NCBI GenBank assembly: GCA_965153355.1
Contig: OZ231126.1
Coordinates: 4,154,001 to 4,218,000, forward strand
Length of the DNA stretch: 64,000 nt
From: Flaccisagitta enflata
Taxonomy: Eukaryota; Chaetognatha; Sagittoidea; Aphragmophora
Direction: 5' to 3'
Under the pieces are notes generated by a model. That model saw only the letters and a program-made list of their open reading frames with translations. It ran no database searches and was not told where the DNA came from. Positions 29,546 through 46,187 of the stretch are shown here, one piece after another. Within the stretch, counting starts at the first letter, position 1. Each line of letters opens with the position of its first letter. The position numbers and the translations under genes were made by a program.

Positions 29546-29878
29546 TCAACAACCTCAACAACAACAACAACAACAACAACCGACCGACTGACGGAGATGA
29601 TTTCCTAAAATCTTCTCATCCCGTATCCATCCGATTGTTGACCAAACTCACCTTGGTGACCTCGGATTTACTTCTGTTTTCACTTTTCAAACGAGTGTTG
29701 TTGGTGGACTTGTTTAAGTCGCTTTGGTGGTCATTTAGCGACGGGGCATCTTCGGATCTGTTTTGGTCGACATCGGATCTGTTTTGGTCGACATCGGACC
29801 TGTTTTGGTCGACATCGGACCTGTTTTGGTCGACATCGGATTTGTTTTGGTCGGCCGTATGATCCTCAGAATTCCCTC
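24904..29878 (-). CDS. Minus-strand gene of unknown function (four joined exons, 5' end missing)
   Basis: Four islands on the minus strand have splice sites and phases that fit: A 29878-29652, B 28618-28100, C 26302-26158, D 25076-24904. The joined frame is about 353 residues: Asp-Gln-Asn-Arg-Ser heptad repeats, a Pro-rich start to exon B, an Asn/Ser-rich region, a Ser-rich segment with SSVDDLPPIPSLVIDEDR, His/Asn runs, a 15-Ala run, and a C-terminus with [11 protein letters not shown] do not recognise the family. The composition (disordered, Asn-, Ala- and RGG-rich) is common in RNA-binding or transcription-related proteins, but that is only a guess. The 5' exons are not found; exon A needs a preceding exon ending in phase 1. 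The 3' end could be TAA at 24906-24904 or, by a weak donor, continue to exons at 16 and 15 kb. Introns are full of microsatellites. Confidence 0.55.
25182..25447. mobile_element. TA-flanked MITE, pogo/mariner-like
   Basis: Ends CAGTTGAGCACTGCTCTAA and, inverted, CAGTTAAACCCCGCTCTAA are flanked by TA. An internal direct copy (GTTGAACTCTGTTTTAAAAG with CACTCACGGAATTC, from 25276) repeats the left end. 266 bp, no coding capacity. It sits in the intron between exons D and C. Confidence 0.65.
25549..26033. repeat. 20-bp minisatellite (TTGAGTTACATGGCTGGGAT)
   Basis: About 23 head-to-tail units; variation mostly T/C in TTTG/TTCG. In the intron between exons D and C of the minus-strand gene. It creates spurious plus-strand frames. 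Confidence 0.95.
26158..26302 (-). CDS. Unknown minus-strand gene, exon C (poly-Ala)
   Basis: Strong acceptor CCTTTCCTTGTTTTGACAG and donor AAAG|GTGAAT (GT = 26157-26156). 48 codons plus 1 nt, phase 0 in and phase 1 out. It encodes TLPGDEFSVGVSNRPLPGVS, GRPDVDQV, then 15 Ala from GCG/GCA codons, and QNMAK. Other frames through this GC-rich island read Arg/Pro runs and lack matching phases. Confidence 0.6.
26338..26474 (-). mobile_element. Hairpin-ended short element, GCACCT family (copy R2)
   Basis: CAAGGCCAAGTAGGCCAATG at one end, AGGTGCTTTGTCGCACCT plus nine A at the other, with an ACCGACCGACC block between. It begins only about 15 bp upstream of the pyrimidine tract of exon C in minus sense. 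Confidence 0.75.
26505..26675 (-). mobile_element. Degenerate GCGACT-family hairpin element
   Basis: Contains GTCGCGGACGGGTGGGCAGG, an ACGGACGGAC block and GCTCGCGACTAAGAAG, matching the body and hairpin end of the family. The outer CAAGGCCGG end is missing. Confidence 0.5.
26796..26935. repeat. GGGAATGGGGATGGGAAATT minisatellite
   Basis: About seven units of 20-26 bp. Decayed variants with GGGAAGGGG-like motifs continue to about 27400 with no clear gene. Confidence 0.85.
27657..28018 (+). repeat. (TTTC)n and (ATTC)n tetranucleotide arrays
   Basis: (TTTC)n at 27657-27745, (ATTC)n at 27772-27866 and (TTTC)n at 27902-28016, separated by short unique spacers. Confidence 0.97.
28100..28618 (-). 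CDS. Unknown minus-strand gene, exon B (Asn/Ser-rich)
   Basis: Acceptor is a C-run ending CTTACAG (CAG = 28621-28619). 173 codons, phase 0 both ends, if the donor is AGATTG|GTATGG (GT = 28099-28098); otherwise the frame ends at TGA 28090-28088. It encodes DFPPPPLLNISLRDRGSHIN, NNTNNINSGINN, SSSSSRIKNVAYKHSVGNEQ, TSPPQSFVEDATASSFKRRS and DDLPPIPSLVIDEDRHH, then His/Asn runs. The non-repetitive middle with mixed codons is the best sign of real coding sequence. Confidence 0.6.
28655..28738. repeat. (CAGA)n with G-runs
   Basis: Two GATTGACAGACAGA blocks separated by GGGGGGTTGGGGAGAGA. It lies just upstream of exon B in minus sense, so on that strand it is the CTGT/CCCC-rich approach to the acceptor. 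Confidence 0.9.
29371..29580 (+). repeat. (AAC)n trinucleotide array
   Basis: About 70 AAC units with rare GAC/ATC/CTC variants, in the intron between exons A and B of the minus-strand gene. It produces a plus-strand poly-Asn frame that I regard as spurious. Confidence 0.97.
29652..29878 (-). CDS. Unknown minus-strand gene, exon A (heptad repeats)
   Basis: Acceptor ACGAAAGCAG (CAG = 29881-29879) behind a long CT/T tract; donor ACCAAG|GTGAGT (GT = 29651-29650), a perfect consensus. 2 nt plus 75 codons, leaving phase 0. It encodes GNSEDHTADQNKSDV, then DQNRSDV-type heptads from a 21-bp tandem repeat (29752-29860), and APSLNDHQSDLNKSTNNTRL, KSENRSKSEVTK. The non-repetitive half is charged and Ser/Asn-rich. 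Confidence 0.55.
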
Positions 29879-30474
29879 CTGCTTTCGTATATAATAAAAG
29901 GGGAAAAAAAAAGAGAGAGAGAGAGGAAAAAAAAACGGAATAAATACTGTAAATAAATCATCCAAAACCGGTTTGCTGTGGAGGAGGACAATTAAAGTTG
30001 GTAGACGTGGCCCGTGGAAGAGTAAATCATGACACGTTACACTTTTTATACTGTTAAAAACCTGTATTTAAAAACTATTTATACGTGTAAAGGTCGAATT
30101 GCTTTTGGTTATATACATATGCCAATCAAAAATAATTGATGCTGCTCAATAATCATCTCCTTCAGGCAGCGCCCCCGAAGGGGCCAATGACCTACATGGT
30201 TTCATCGTTGGCCTTACTGGCCTTACTGGCCTAACTGGCCTTACTGGCCGTATTTCTTCTCATTTTGATGAAGTATCTTATTCAACCTGCTTCTATAAAG
30301 GCTAAGAGAGCTATCATATGAATTTCATTAGTTATTACGCGTTCATTACATGAATGAGTGAGTTTTCACTGCCAAGCCTGATTTTGTGGTTTTACACCAT
30401 GACACATGATGATAATATGCATCTGTGCATGCATGCGTTTGTGCGTATATATGTAGTCATGTTCCACTAAATAA

Positions 30475-30685
30475 CAAGGCCGTATATACGCGTGTACACT
30501 CCCCCTCGCCGTCGTGGACGGGTGGGCCGATGCGGAATAAAAAAAAAAAAAAAACACTCACATTTTGTTGGGCAGGGGCAGAAATGTTGAAACTGCTCGC
30601 AATTTAAAATTGTTACCGGCAGACCGACCGACCGACCGACCGACCGTCACGGCAAGTTCTAGAGTCGCATGTCCGCGACTAAAAA
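30475..30685 (-). mobile_element. Hairpin-ended short element, GCGACT family (copy S4)
   Basis: CAAGGCCGTATATACGCGTG, GTGGACGGGTGGGC, a five-fold CGAC repeat, then AGTCGCATGTCCGCGACT plus AAAAA. The hairpin has one mismatch. Confidence 0.7.
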
Positions 30686-31002
30686 CAAAAGGCTCAACTT
30701 GACTTCAAAGCAGACTGACAGGAGGGTATTTGCTTTTTGTATTTATCATATATCAAATATAGTAAATACAATTTGGTATATTTAATAAATCATATTTTTT
30801 ATGAAACGATGTGACCGGCTTCAGCCCCTGACTCGATCGAATGTCCACGTTTTGATTTCAATAAAGACTCTTTGTTGAATTCAAAATCGATCTAGAACTA
30901 TTTTATTGTGCCCCGACGTGGATGTAGAAAGTTTGGATGTAACGATATAAAGGACTTATGAATAAATATGTGATGGTCCACTCTCCAAATGACGGGGAGA
31001 GT

Positions 31003-31451
<449 letters not shown>

Positions 31452-31747
31452 CTCTTCCATAAACTGTCCCAAACATTTGGTCCTTTTTGGTTCTAAACTT
31501 TTTTCCCGTCCAGGAATAAAAGATGTGGGCATGAATTTATTACAAGATGAATCAGATTTAACTACCTTCGGCCTTCTGCTTACTTGCCTTCTGCAGATTG
31601 AGACTTTATAATACACAGTAGATATATTTACTGGAAATACGAGCCTCTGTCTGTCTGGCTGTCTGGCTGTCTATCCGTCTGTCTGTCATTCTGTCTACCT
31701 ATCTCTCTGTCTGTCTATCACTGGCTGTCTCTCTCTCACACACACAC

Positions 31748-32007
<260 letters not shown>

Positions 32008-32290
32008 AGAATGAGAGAGCCAGAGAAAGAAAGAGAGAAAGAGAGAAAAAGAGGGAAAAAAGAGTAGATATCTTCAATTTTACGATGGAGATGAAATAAA
32101 TATGAAACCTCTTTTTTCGATTTGGTATTGAATATAGAGCCCTTTTCTGTTGGCATATCTCAACATCCATTTATGCTATGTACGTGTGAATCCAGAAATG
32201 TATCTCATTGTGTGTTTTTGTTCTTGTTCATTTTTATGAGGGAGGAGATAAAATTCTCCCTCCGCCTGTTTTCCTACCCATACCTTTTTT

Positions 32291-32402
32291 AGGTGCGACA
32301 AAGCACCTCTATAACTGGCTGTGTCCCTCGGTTGGTCTGTCGGTTGGTAACGCATTCGTTCGACGATCCACACGTCGCACCTTATTGGCCTACTTGGCCT
32401 TG
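32291..32402 (+). mobile_element. Hairpin-ended short element, GCACCT family (copy R3)
   Basis: AGGTGCGACAAAGCACCT, TCTATAACTGGCTGTGTCC, a GTTGGT block, ACGCATTCGTTCGACGATCC, ACACGTCGCACC and TACTTGGCCTTG. On this strand it is preceded by TTTTTT, i.e. an A-tail in its own sense. Confidence 0.75.
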
Positions 32403-32639
32403 TTTTAAACTCGATAGTCAAAACTAGAACATTATAATTTAGTCACAGTTGCGTCCCTGAAGAATTTGAAAATATCTTTGTGATCCTTTCATTTATGATA
32501 GAGAGAAAATTCCAGTAAAGCAATTTTAGAAATTAATGAATTACGTACGTAATCAATTGATGAATCAATGAATTAATGATCCTATTGATGCTAGTGTTGT
32601 GTCAGGCTTCTATGAAAGTTCTATGAAAGGGAAGAGATA

Positions 32640-36050
<3,411 letters not shown>

Positions 36051-36339
36051 ACGCTTAGGCGCGGCCTTGTAATGTTAGTTTGTTTCTCTACATGGTCACA
36101 AACTTAAAAACATTCTCTGGATTTAAAATTAACATTCATTGGCACATTTTAAAGAAGTTCTCAGATTTGGGAAATGATTTCGAATGAGCATCATCATCGA
36201 AATTACTCCTTGTGTTGATGCGAAATCAGTTTAGGTGCAGATTCTGGTGCAGGTGTTAGCGTGTTATGTTCGCAATCATGTCGTGCAATACGATTGAGCA
36301 CGTAGCACGTGACAGCTAAGGGTAGAAGCAGATGACAAA

Positions 36340-36672
36340 GAAAGAGAAGAAGAAGAAGAAGAAGAAGAAGAATAGAAGAAGAAGAATAGAAGAAGAAGAA
36401 TAGAAGAAGTTGAAGAAGAAGAAGAAGAAGAAGAAGACGAAGAAAAAGAAGAAGAAGATGGAAAACAGTAAACAAGGAGAAGCAGAACAGAGAAGAGAAG
36501 AAGAAAAAGAAGAAAAGAAAAGAAGAAGAAGAAGAAAAGAAGAAGAAAAGAAGAAGAAGAAGAAGAAGAAGAAGAAGAAGAAGAAGACGACGACAGAAAG
36601 AAGAAGTGGAGAAGAAGAGGAAGAAGAAGAAGAAGAAGGAAAAGAAGAAAAGAAAAGAAAAAGAAGAAGAAA
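36340..36672. repeat. (GAA)n-rich purine tract
   Basis: AGAAGAAGA interrupted by TAG, AAAGA and GGA, with a second block at 36815-37050. The two blocks flank the GCACCT-family element at 36683, which appears to have inserted into one array. Confidence 0.95.
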
Positions 36673-36682
36673 AGAAAAAGAA

Positions 36683-36812
36683 CAAGGCTAAGTAGGCCAA
36701 TAAGGTGCGACGTGTGGATCGTCGAACGAATGCGTTATCCGACCGACCGACAGACCAACCAACCAACCAACGTACACAGCCAGTTATAGAGGTGCTTTGT
36801 CGCACCTAAAAA
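36683..36812 (-). mobile_element. Hairpin-ended short element, GCACCT family (copy R4) inside a GAA tract
   Basis: CAAGGCTAAGTAGGCCAATA to AGGTGCTTTGTCGCACCT plus AAAAA. Flanks AAAAAGAA and AAAAAGAG may be a target duplication, but the GAA surroundings make this unsure. Confidence 0.75.
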
Positions 36813-36814
36813 GA

Positions 36815-36889
36815 GGAAGAAACAAAGAAGAAGAAGAAGATAAAGAAGAGGAAGAAGCAGAAGAAGTAGAAGAAGTAGAAGAAGGAGAA

Positions 36890-36924
<35 letters not shown>

Positions 36925-37050
36925 AGAAGAAGAAGAAGAAGAAGAAGAAGAAGAAAAAGACGAAGAAGAGAGGGAGAAGAAGAAGAAGAAATAGAAGAAG
37001 AAGAAAAATAAGAAGAAGGAGAAAGAGAAAGAAAGAAAACGAGAACAAGA
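36815..37050. repeat. (GAA)n purine tract, second block
   Basis: Continuation of the array at 36340 on the other side of the inserted element. Confidence 0.95.
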
Positions 37051-37396
37051 ATGGGAAGAAGGAGCAAAAGTAGTTGAAAAAAAAAGAGTAAAGGAAAAAA
37101 AAAGTGATTGTTAGGAAAGAAAGATGCAAAATCCGCTTAAGACTTGACTATGACGAAAAACTGGAGATGTAGAAGAATGATGATGACGACGATGATGATG
37201 ATTACGACGATGAAGACGACGACGACGACGACGATAACAACGACGATGATGAAGAAATAAAGTCGGACTGGCAAGAAATATTATTCAAATGAGTGTTTTG
37301 GAAACAAAAGGCCGCCATCCTCAGCGCAGTAAAGATATCAGATGCAAACAAAATAAGCCCACCTCCTCACTGCAAACCCCAACGCAGGTACCCAAG

Positions 37397-37398
<2 letters not shown>

Positions 37399-37446
<48 letters not shown>
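37399..37446. repeat. (AG)n microsatellite
   Basis: About 48 bp of pure AG, next to a GTTGCGGACGGGTGGGGAAG remnant of the GCGACT family. Confidence 0.95.
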
Positions 37447-37451
<5 letters not shown>

Positions 37452-37884
37452 CACAATATAGTTGCGGACGGGTGGGGAAGGGCATCCAACCCCCATCCAC
37501 ACCCCAAACACTCAAACATATGTACAAAAAGAAACTAAAACGCTCGTTGACCCGTCACTTGATACTCCCGACGGTCCGATGGACGGACTGATGGACCAAC
37601 GGACCAACGGACGGACAAAACCTAATATAAAATGGAACTTAAAATGGAAGCAGAAGAGAAAGGCAGAGGAATATATGGAGCGATAGGAATGAGAGGCATC
37701 TTTGATGCTTCATTGTAACTCATTTAAAAATCAAAATTTCTGTAAAATTATCTGAGTCTCTTATCTAGGATCTTAGATCGCGAAATTGGGTGGTGAACTG
37801 TCATGTCTTAGGGACTGCTTCTACACGCAGACAACTCGTTCATTCGCTATGTTCGGGAATGATCGCCATTGTTTTTGTTACCAC

Positions 37885-39248
<1,364 letters not shown>

Positions 39249-39855
39249 GTTACTACAAACACGCCTTTGATCTCCCCTAAGAGCCTGTTTCTACTAATGC
39301 GTATGTTTCTTTCTTTATCTCGTTTCTGTTTATTTCTTCTGACTCAGCATCATTTCCCCTATCATTTCCGCTCTCCCACTATAGAATGAGCAAAGTGAGT
39401 GAGTGAACAATGTAACTGCATCACAGCGCGAGGGCTGTGGAGAAAGTAAGTGGAGTGAGCGGTGCAAGCGAACGAATGCAGCGAACTATCGAGTGTGACC
39501 AGTTCAGAACGATTGCGTGGAAACATTTTCTCACGATGTTTCTAGACTCATTTTGATACAGGTGGGAATTTACCTTCAAATGAACATTGAACATCCCGGA
39601 AATATAATCCGAAAATGATACATCAAATGATAACGAAAATGGGATTCCCGATTTCATAATTGTATCGGAACTTTTCTTTTTTATCTTCCTCATCAGAAAA
39701 CCTATCCATCTGTACGATAACGAGTCAGAATGTCACTCATTCATGGCTTGAATGATTTTGTTCCACTTGCTTAAGTTTAGGAACTCTTGCAATGTGACCA
39801 GATCTTTTCTTTCCTTCTGTATTTCTGTCGCTTTCCCCATTTTTTCAGGTTTTCA

Positions 39856-40239
<384 letters not shown>

Positions 40240-40919
40240 CTGCTTCTTCCGGGTCAGCTTTTTTACGCTCTTTTTCCTTCTCCAAATCAATTCTGCACTT
40301 TTTTTTTTCATTTTCTTTTTTCTTTTTTGCGCTTAACAAAATTGTAAATGTTGCCAGACTCAGTTTTGACCTCAGGTTTGACTTTAGGCAAAAGTCCCTC
40401 AGCCTAGGGCGATCCTCTGTTTTCTTCAATGATTTTTGTTTACACCGTTTGGCGTCGTTTAGTGTCAAATCACTCAAATGGCGCACATGCGTGTAGAAAG
40501 ATGTGTATATTGTGCATGTTATTGTGCATTTGCGTCTCTACGTGCGACGGTGCGAGTGTCAGAAAAGCGTGAGACTGAGAGCCTTTTAATGCCAATGGTA
40601 CCTACAAAAGTCGGCCACCAACGAAAAGCCGCTAAGTCATAGAATATTTCTCTATGATATGACTCAAAATCATACAGCTCAAAATCATGTATAAGTACAG
40701 TGGAACACCGCTAGACCGCAGCCGCTAATAAGGCAAACCCGCCTATAAGGCATACAACGTATTGTCCTTGGAGAGATTTTGTAGTTATTTCTATATTGGC
40801 GGCTTCATATTAACGCATAATTTTGCTTGGTCCCTTGAAATGGCTTCTAGTGAAGCCCAACTATAGATAAAATGTGAAAAGGAAATTTGGACATGGGTCC
40901 TCTGTAAAGGGTGCCCGCC

Positions 40920-41003
40920 ACTCACTCACTCACTCACTCACTCACTCACTCACTCACTCACTCACTCACTCACTCACTCACTGACTCACTCACTCACTCA
41001 CTC
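40920..41003. repeat. (CACT)n microsatellite
   Basis: About 20 CACT units with one CTGACT variant. Confidence 0.97.
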
Positions 41004-41095
41004 CCCTTTCAAATTTATAAGCATAGGAATCACTGGAGACCAAAATCCTGAGGGATATTAGGGTAGTGGTGGGCATACTTTATTGAGGTCAAATA

Positions 41096-41438
41096 CCGTA
41101 TTTCCTGTAATTAGCGCCCCGGGCGCTTTTGAAATTGAAATGAAACATTGCTATTTCTAACCTGCAATTAGCGCCCCCTAATTTGCTTAAACATGGATAT
41201 TTTCTAAAAAAACCTCACTATTTGAAAAAACTTTTATAGATGAATAAAGTAAAACATTGAAACAGACAATACCTTGCCGCAAAACATTCTATTTTAATAA
41301 GAATTTTACAAAAAAAAATATTTTACAATAGATTTTAGAGGATTTTTATAAAAATACATGGTTGTGAAAAGATTATTCTATTATGTAAAGGGGAGGGGGC
41401 GCTAATTAGAGGGGGGGCGATAAATGCAGGAAATACGG
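41096..41438. mobile_element. TA-flanked MITE with CCGTATTTCCTG ends
   Basis: Left CCGTATTTCCTGTAATTAGC and right inverse CCGTATTTCCTGCATTTATC, each bordered by TA, with GCGCCCC repeats at both subterminal ends. In addition, about 20 bp (CATACTTTAT..GTCAAA) flank the element on both sides. Confidence 0.7.
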
Positions 41439-41465
41439 TACATACTTTATAGAAGTCAAATTTTT

Positions 41466-41720
41466 AGTCGCGTGCTACGCGACTCTATAAGCCACTTTTC
41501 GGTCCGTCGATCCGTCGGTCGGTCGGTCCGTCCGTCCGTCCGTCCGTCACAAAGTCGTTTGAAAGGGATTTCTTTTATATTTTTGAACTTCAGAGAAGGC
41601 ACTGGGTGGTAAAGACTGCTACAGCAGTGGTCATTTTGATTATTCTATTCTGTCTGCCTGTCTGTCTGTCCAACCTTTTGTGAAAATGCCGACGCACGCG
41701 ACTTAGGTCTAATGACCTTG
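41466..41720 (+). mobile_element. Degenerate GCGACT-family hairpin element (S5)
   Basis: AGTCGCGTGCTACGCGACT, TCTATAAGCC and a GTCGGTCCGTCC block are clear. The far end is a weak match (GCACGCGACTTAGG, GACCTTG). Confidence 0.55.
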
Positions 41721-42052
41721 CTTGTCATTGACCATCTATTTATGTGACTTTGAGCCATATCACATCAATACAAGACTTTCTCGTCAAGTTTTTTGTTTGT
41801 GGGCTCACGAACAATGTACTAGAACAATGTGACCCATGACCCATGATCTTTGTTTTTTTTATTGATGGAATTGCATTAGATCGATGTCACTGACATCGGA
41901 CAGGTGCTTCATATCAAATATTATCATGTCCAGTGGACAGGTGCTTCGTTTCATGAGGAATCTTTTTCATGATATACGAAAAGCTCGTTCCTTCACCGGC
42001 TGAAGTGGGTACATGAAAAAAAAAGGAAAAAAAAAGGCGAGGACGGATTTTT

Positions 42053-42177
42053 AGGTGCGACAAAGCACCTCTATAACTGGCTGTGTCGGTTGGTTGGTTG
42101 GTTCGTTGGTCGGTCGGTCGGGTAACGCATTCGTTCGAAGATCCACACGTCGCACCTTTTTTGCCTACTTGGCCTTG
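42053..42177 (+). mobile_element. Hairpin-ended short element, GCACCT family (copy R5)
   Basis: AGGTGCGACAAAGCACCT, TCTATAACTGGCTGTGTC, GTTGG block, ACGCATTCGTTCGAAGATCC, CGCACC and TACTTGGCCTTG; TTTTT precedes it. Confidence 0.75.
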
Positions 42178-42199
42178 TTATGATAAGTGTTCATTGAGA

Positions 42200-42246
42200 T
42201 GATGATCATGATAATGATGATGATAACGATGATGATGATGGTGATA

Positions 42247-42310
<64 letters not shown>

Positions 42311-42372
42311 CGATGATGAAGAGGAGTAGGAGGAGGAGGAGGAGGAGGAGGAAGAGAAGGATGATGATGATG
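42200..42372. repeat. (GAT)n then (GAG)n array
   Basis: (ATG)n to about 42320, then GAGGAGGAG to 42355. Confidence 0.95.
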
Positions 42373-42664
42373 CTTCATTGCAATTCTTGTTCTTCTCGTT
42401 TTTCTAGCTTTGGACTTATCATTCTTTTTCTCCTCCTCCTTCTCCTCCTCCTCCTCTTCTTCTTTTTCCGCTCTCTCATCTCAATTCCTGGCAAGGATGT
42501 TACTTCATGTCAAAACATATTTTGGACATGGTAAATGAATTTTTGAACATGGAGAAAAAGAAGAGAGAAGAGAAAGAAGAAAGAGAGAGAAGAGAAAAAG
42601 ATAATTTGAATTCAGTGGCATGGGATTAACCAATGTCCATGCCATGAATGTAAAAAGGTTTGAG

Positions 42665-42776
42665 ACAGACATGTGGCCAAATCATGTCATATCAGGACAG
42701 ATACATGGCCAAATGACGTCATATCAGGACAGACATGTGGCCAAATCATGTCATATCAGGACAGACATGTGGCCAA
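42665..42776. repeat. ~32-bp minisatellite (ACATGTGGCCAAATCATGTC)
   Basis: Four units containing CATATCAGGACAG, followed by ACAGATGG-type repeats to 42870. Confidence 0.9.
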
Positions 42777-42944
42777 ATTGCCAATCTATTCCAAGCACAG
42801 ATGGACAGATGGACAGATATACAGACGGACAGATGAACAGATGGATAGACGGACAGATGGACAGATGGACTCCACCTCTTATTTGGTATATCAATGCCTG
42901 TTTCCGCCGGTTTTCTTGCTTAAATTACTCAGTTAAGCCTATAA

Positions 42945-43047
42945 ATAAATGAATGAATGAATGAATGAATGAATGTATGAATGAATGAATGAATGAATGA
43001 ATGAATGAATGAATGAATGAATGAATGAATGAATGAATGAATGAATG
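42945..43047. repeat. (AATG)n microsatellite
   Basis: About 25 ATGA units. Confidence 0.97.
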
Positions 43048-43335
43048 AAAGATTAAATGGATAAATTCACGCTCATTAGAGAAATCTGCATCTCCGATTG
43101 ACAAGCTAACCGCGAGACTGTCTTCTAGAGCTCTCATATTCACAATTCAGTTATCTGACGGCATCATGTGGAAAAAAACATCTTTTGGAGAAGGAAGAAA
43201 AAGCATCTTTCCTCTCTCTTTCTCTCTTTTGGCAAATCGCGGTTCCAAAGGTTAAACAAAACATTTCCTTTTTACATCAATGAGAAATAATATCCTTGAT
43301 TTTAAAAACTAGAATAATTCTCAAAACACGGGAAA

Positions 43336-43457
<122 letters not shown>

Positions 43458-43599
43458 CAGTAAGGAACAGAATAAGTGGGATAGGCAGGCAGTATAGGAT
43501 GGAAAAATTGTACTGGGAGAGTCCTGGGAACAAATATAAAATCAAAAGAAAGACAAGTGGGTGGTCTAAGGGCGCGTTTGACGACAACAATTGCATTCA

Positions 43600-43845
43600 G
43601 GGCGTGTTTCTAGTGAAGACGAAAAACGCGTTTGTTCCCGTGAAAAGTGATAACAGCGTGAACACATATTCAAGAATTTCAACCGTCTCACGAGGGAGTG
43701 AGCGAAGTGAGTGAGCAAGCCTGTGAACGGAGTGAGCGAGCGAAGCGCAGCGCTGCGGAGCGAGTGAGTGGTGCGAGTGAACGAACGAAGCGAGCGACCG
43801 AGTGGCCTGTTCAAAACGCGATTGTCTCTGACTAGAAACGCCCCC
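43600..43845. mobile_element. Harbinger-like MITE with TCA target duplication
   Basis: Ends GGGCGTGTTTCTAGT and, inverted, GGGGGCGTTTCTAGT; TCA on both sides (43597-43599, 43846-43848). The CpG-rich interior repeats GAGCGAAGCGAGCG-like motifs. It is inserted in an older related element whose GGGCGCGTTTGACG end is at 43570. Confidence 0.65.
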
Positions 43846-44253
43846 TCATTCCCGTTGATTGCGTTTACAGCGTGAACACACATATATAAGCTTTTACTCG
43901 TGTTTAGTGATTTAAACACAGATCAGACAACAATGGGTGGTCTAAGGGCGTGTTTCCATTGACAGCGACAATTAGGATTATCTGTAAAAAAAAACAGTAA
44001 ACAGCGTGAACACATATGGGTATAGTCCAAATCAAATCAAAAGAAATCAAATTTTGGTTGTTATTTCCATCTGTCTCAGCTGTGAATTTCACACTTATGA
44101 AGCAGAATTGAGCTCTCTCACTTTTTCTGGTTTTATTTTCCATTTGAAATTCATATATGACAATTTCCCAAATTTCCAAATTGTTTTTGCGCAATTCCAT
44201 CTGTGCTTTTTTGGTGGCTGGAAAAGGGAAAAGTAAAATGAATAAAGAGAGAG

Positions 44254-44261
<8 letters not shown>

Positions 44262-44291
<30 letters not shown>

Positions 44292-44341
44292 AGAAGAAGA
44301 AGAAGAAGAAGAAGAAGAAGAAGAAGAAGAAGAAGAAGAAA
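44262..44341. repeat. (AG)n-(GAA)n array
   Basis: Short AG run passing into about 17 GAA units. Confidence 0.95.
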
Positions 44342-44474
44342 TCGACAGGAACAGATGGAGAGGATGAAAGAGACGGGTAAGCTAAAGAAACGAAAAAATA
44401 GAAATATAAACAGAAACGGAGGAAAGACAGAAAGAGAGAGAATGAAAGAAAGAATGAGAAAAAAGACAAATTAT

Positions 44475-45612
44475 AAGTGTGTGTGAGTGAGGGACCAAGG
44501 GACAGAAAGACAGACAGACATACAGACACAGATCCAGATTTAGACTCAAATCATAGGGGAGAGTATGTGTGAGTGAGGGACCGAGGGACAGAAAGACAGA
44601 CAGACATACAGACACAGATACAGATGTAGACACAAATCATAAGAGAGAGTGAGTATTTGTGGGTGGGGGACCAAGGGACAGAAATACAGACAGACATACA
44701 GACACAGATACACATGTAGACACAAATCGTAAGGGAGAGTGGGTGTGTGTGGGTGAGGGACCGAGGCACAGAAAGACAGACAGACATACAGACACAGATA
44801 CACATGTAGACACAAATCATAAGGGAGAGTGAGTATGTGTGGGTGAGGGACCGAGTGAAAGAAAGATGGATAGACATTCAGACAGAGAAACAGTCATTCA
44901 GAAGTAAATAACAAATAATGGAGAGCTTGTGTAGGTAAGGGACAAAAAGGCAGACAGATATACAGACAGAGATTCAGATGTAAACACAACTTATAAGGGA
45001 GAGTGAGGGTGTATGGGTGTATGTATGGGTATTGGGTGGGGGACCGAGGGACAGGAAGACAGACACACTGACACAGCGACACATGTAGACACAAATCATA
45101 TGGGAGAGTAAGTATGTGTGGGTGGGGGACGGAAAGACAGAAAGACAGAAAGATAGACAGACATACAGACACAGATACATATGTAGACACAAATCATAAG
45201 CGAGAGTGAGTATGTGTAGGTGGGGGACCAAGGGCCAGAGAGACAGACAGACATACAGACACAGATACACCTGTAGACACAAATCATAAGGGAGAGTGAG
45301 TGTGTGTGGGTGAGGGACCGAGGCACAGAAAGACAGACAGACAGACAGACATACAGACACAGATACACATGTAGACACAAATCATAAGGGAGAGTGAGTA
45401 TGTGTGGGTGGGGGACCAAGGGACAGAAAGACAGACAGACAGACAGACTTACAGACACAGATACACATGTAGACACAAATCATAAGGGAGAGTGAGTGTG
45501 TGTGGGTGAGGGACCGAAGCACAGAAAGACAGACAGACAGCCAGACATACAGACACAGATACACAAGTAGACACAAATCATAGGGGAGAGTGAGTGTGTG
45601 TGTGGGTAAAGG
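44475..45612. repeat. ~91-bp minisatellite with CAGACAGACATACAGACAC
   Basis: About twelve imperfect units, each with AAATCATAAGGGAGAGTGAG, GTGTGGGTGAGGGACCGAG and a CAGA-type stretch. It generates a ladder of spurious minus-strand frames. Confidence 0.9.
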
Positions 45613-45695
45613 ACAGAGACGGAGATAACACGCGCTAAGCGGGGAAAATTATCTTCTTGTTTAAACTTGACAAATTAATCGAGTTTAAAAGTGAT

Positions 45696-46082
<387 letters not shown>

Positions 46083-46187
46083 CATCGTCGGTTTTTATTT
46101 GGTGGTTTTGTAGTGTTGACCAAACATGATGGTTTTTGCCATCTGATAACTCTTTTATTTATCGTATGAATTGAATCAAATCCAGCA

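Noticed and set aside
29239-29862. Plus-strand poly-Asn frame of 207 residues
   Set aside because: Produced by (AAC)n. Its right part is antisense to exon A, whose minus-strand reading has splice sites and better composition.
40697-40860. CAGTGGAACACCGCTAGACC, resembling a Tigger/pogo end
   Set aside because: I could not find the matching inverted end or TA flanks, so no element is claimed.
42187-42534. Met-rich then Arg-rich plus-strand frame
   Set aside because: Direct translation of (ATG)n followed by (GAG)n.
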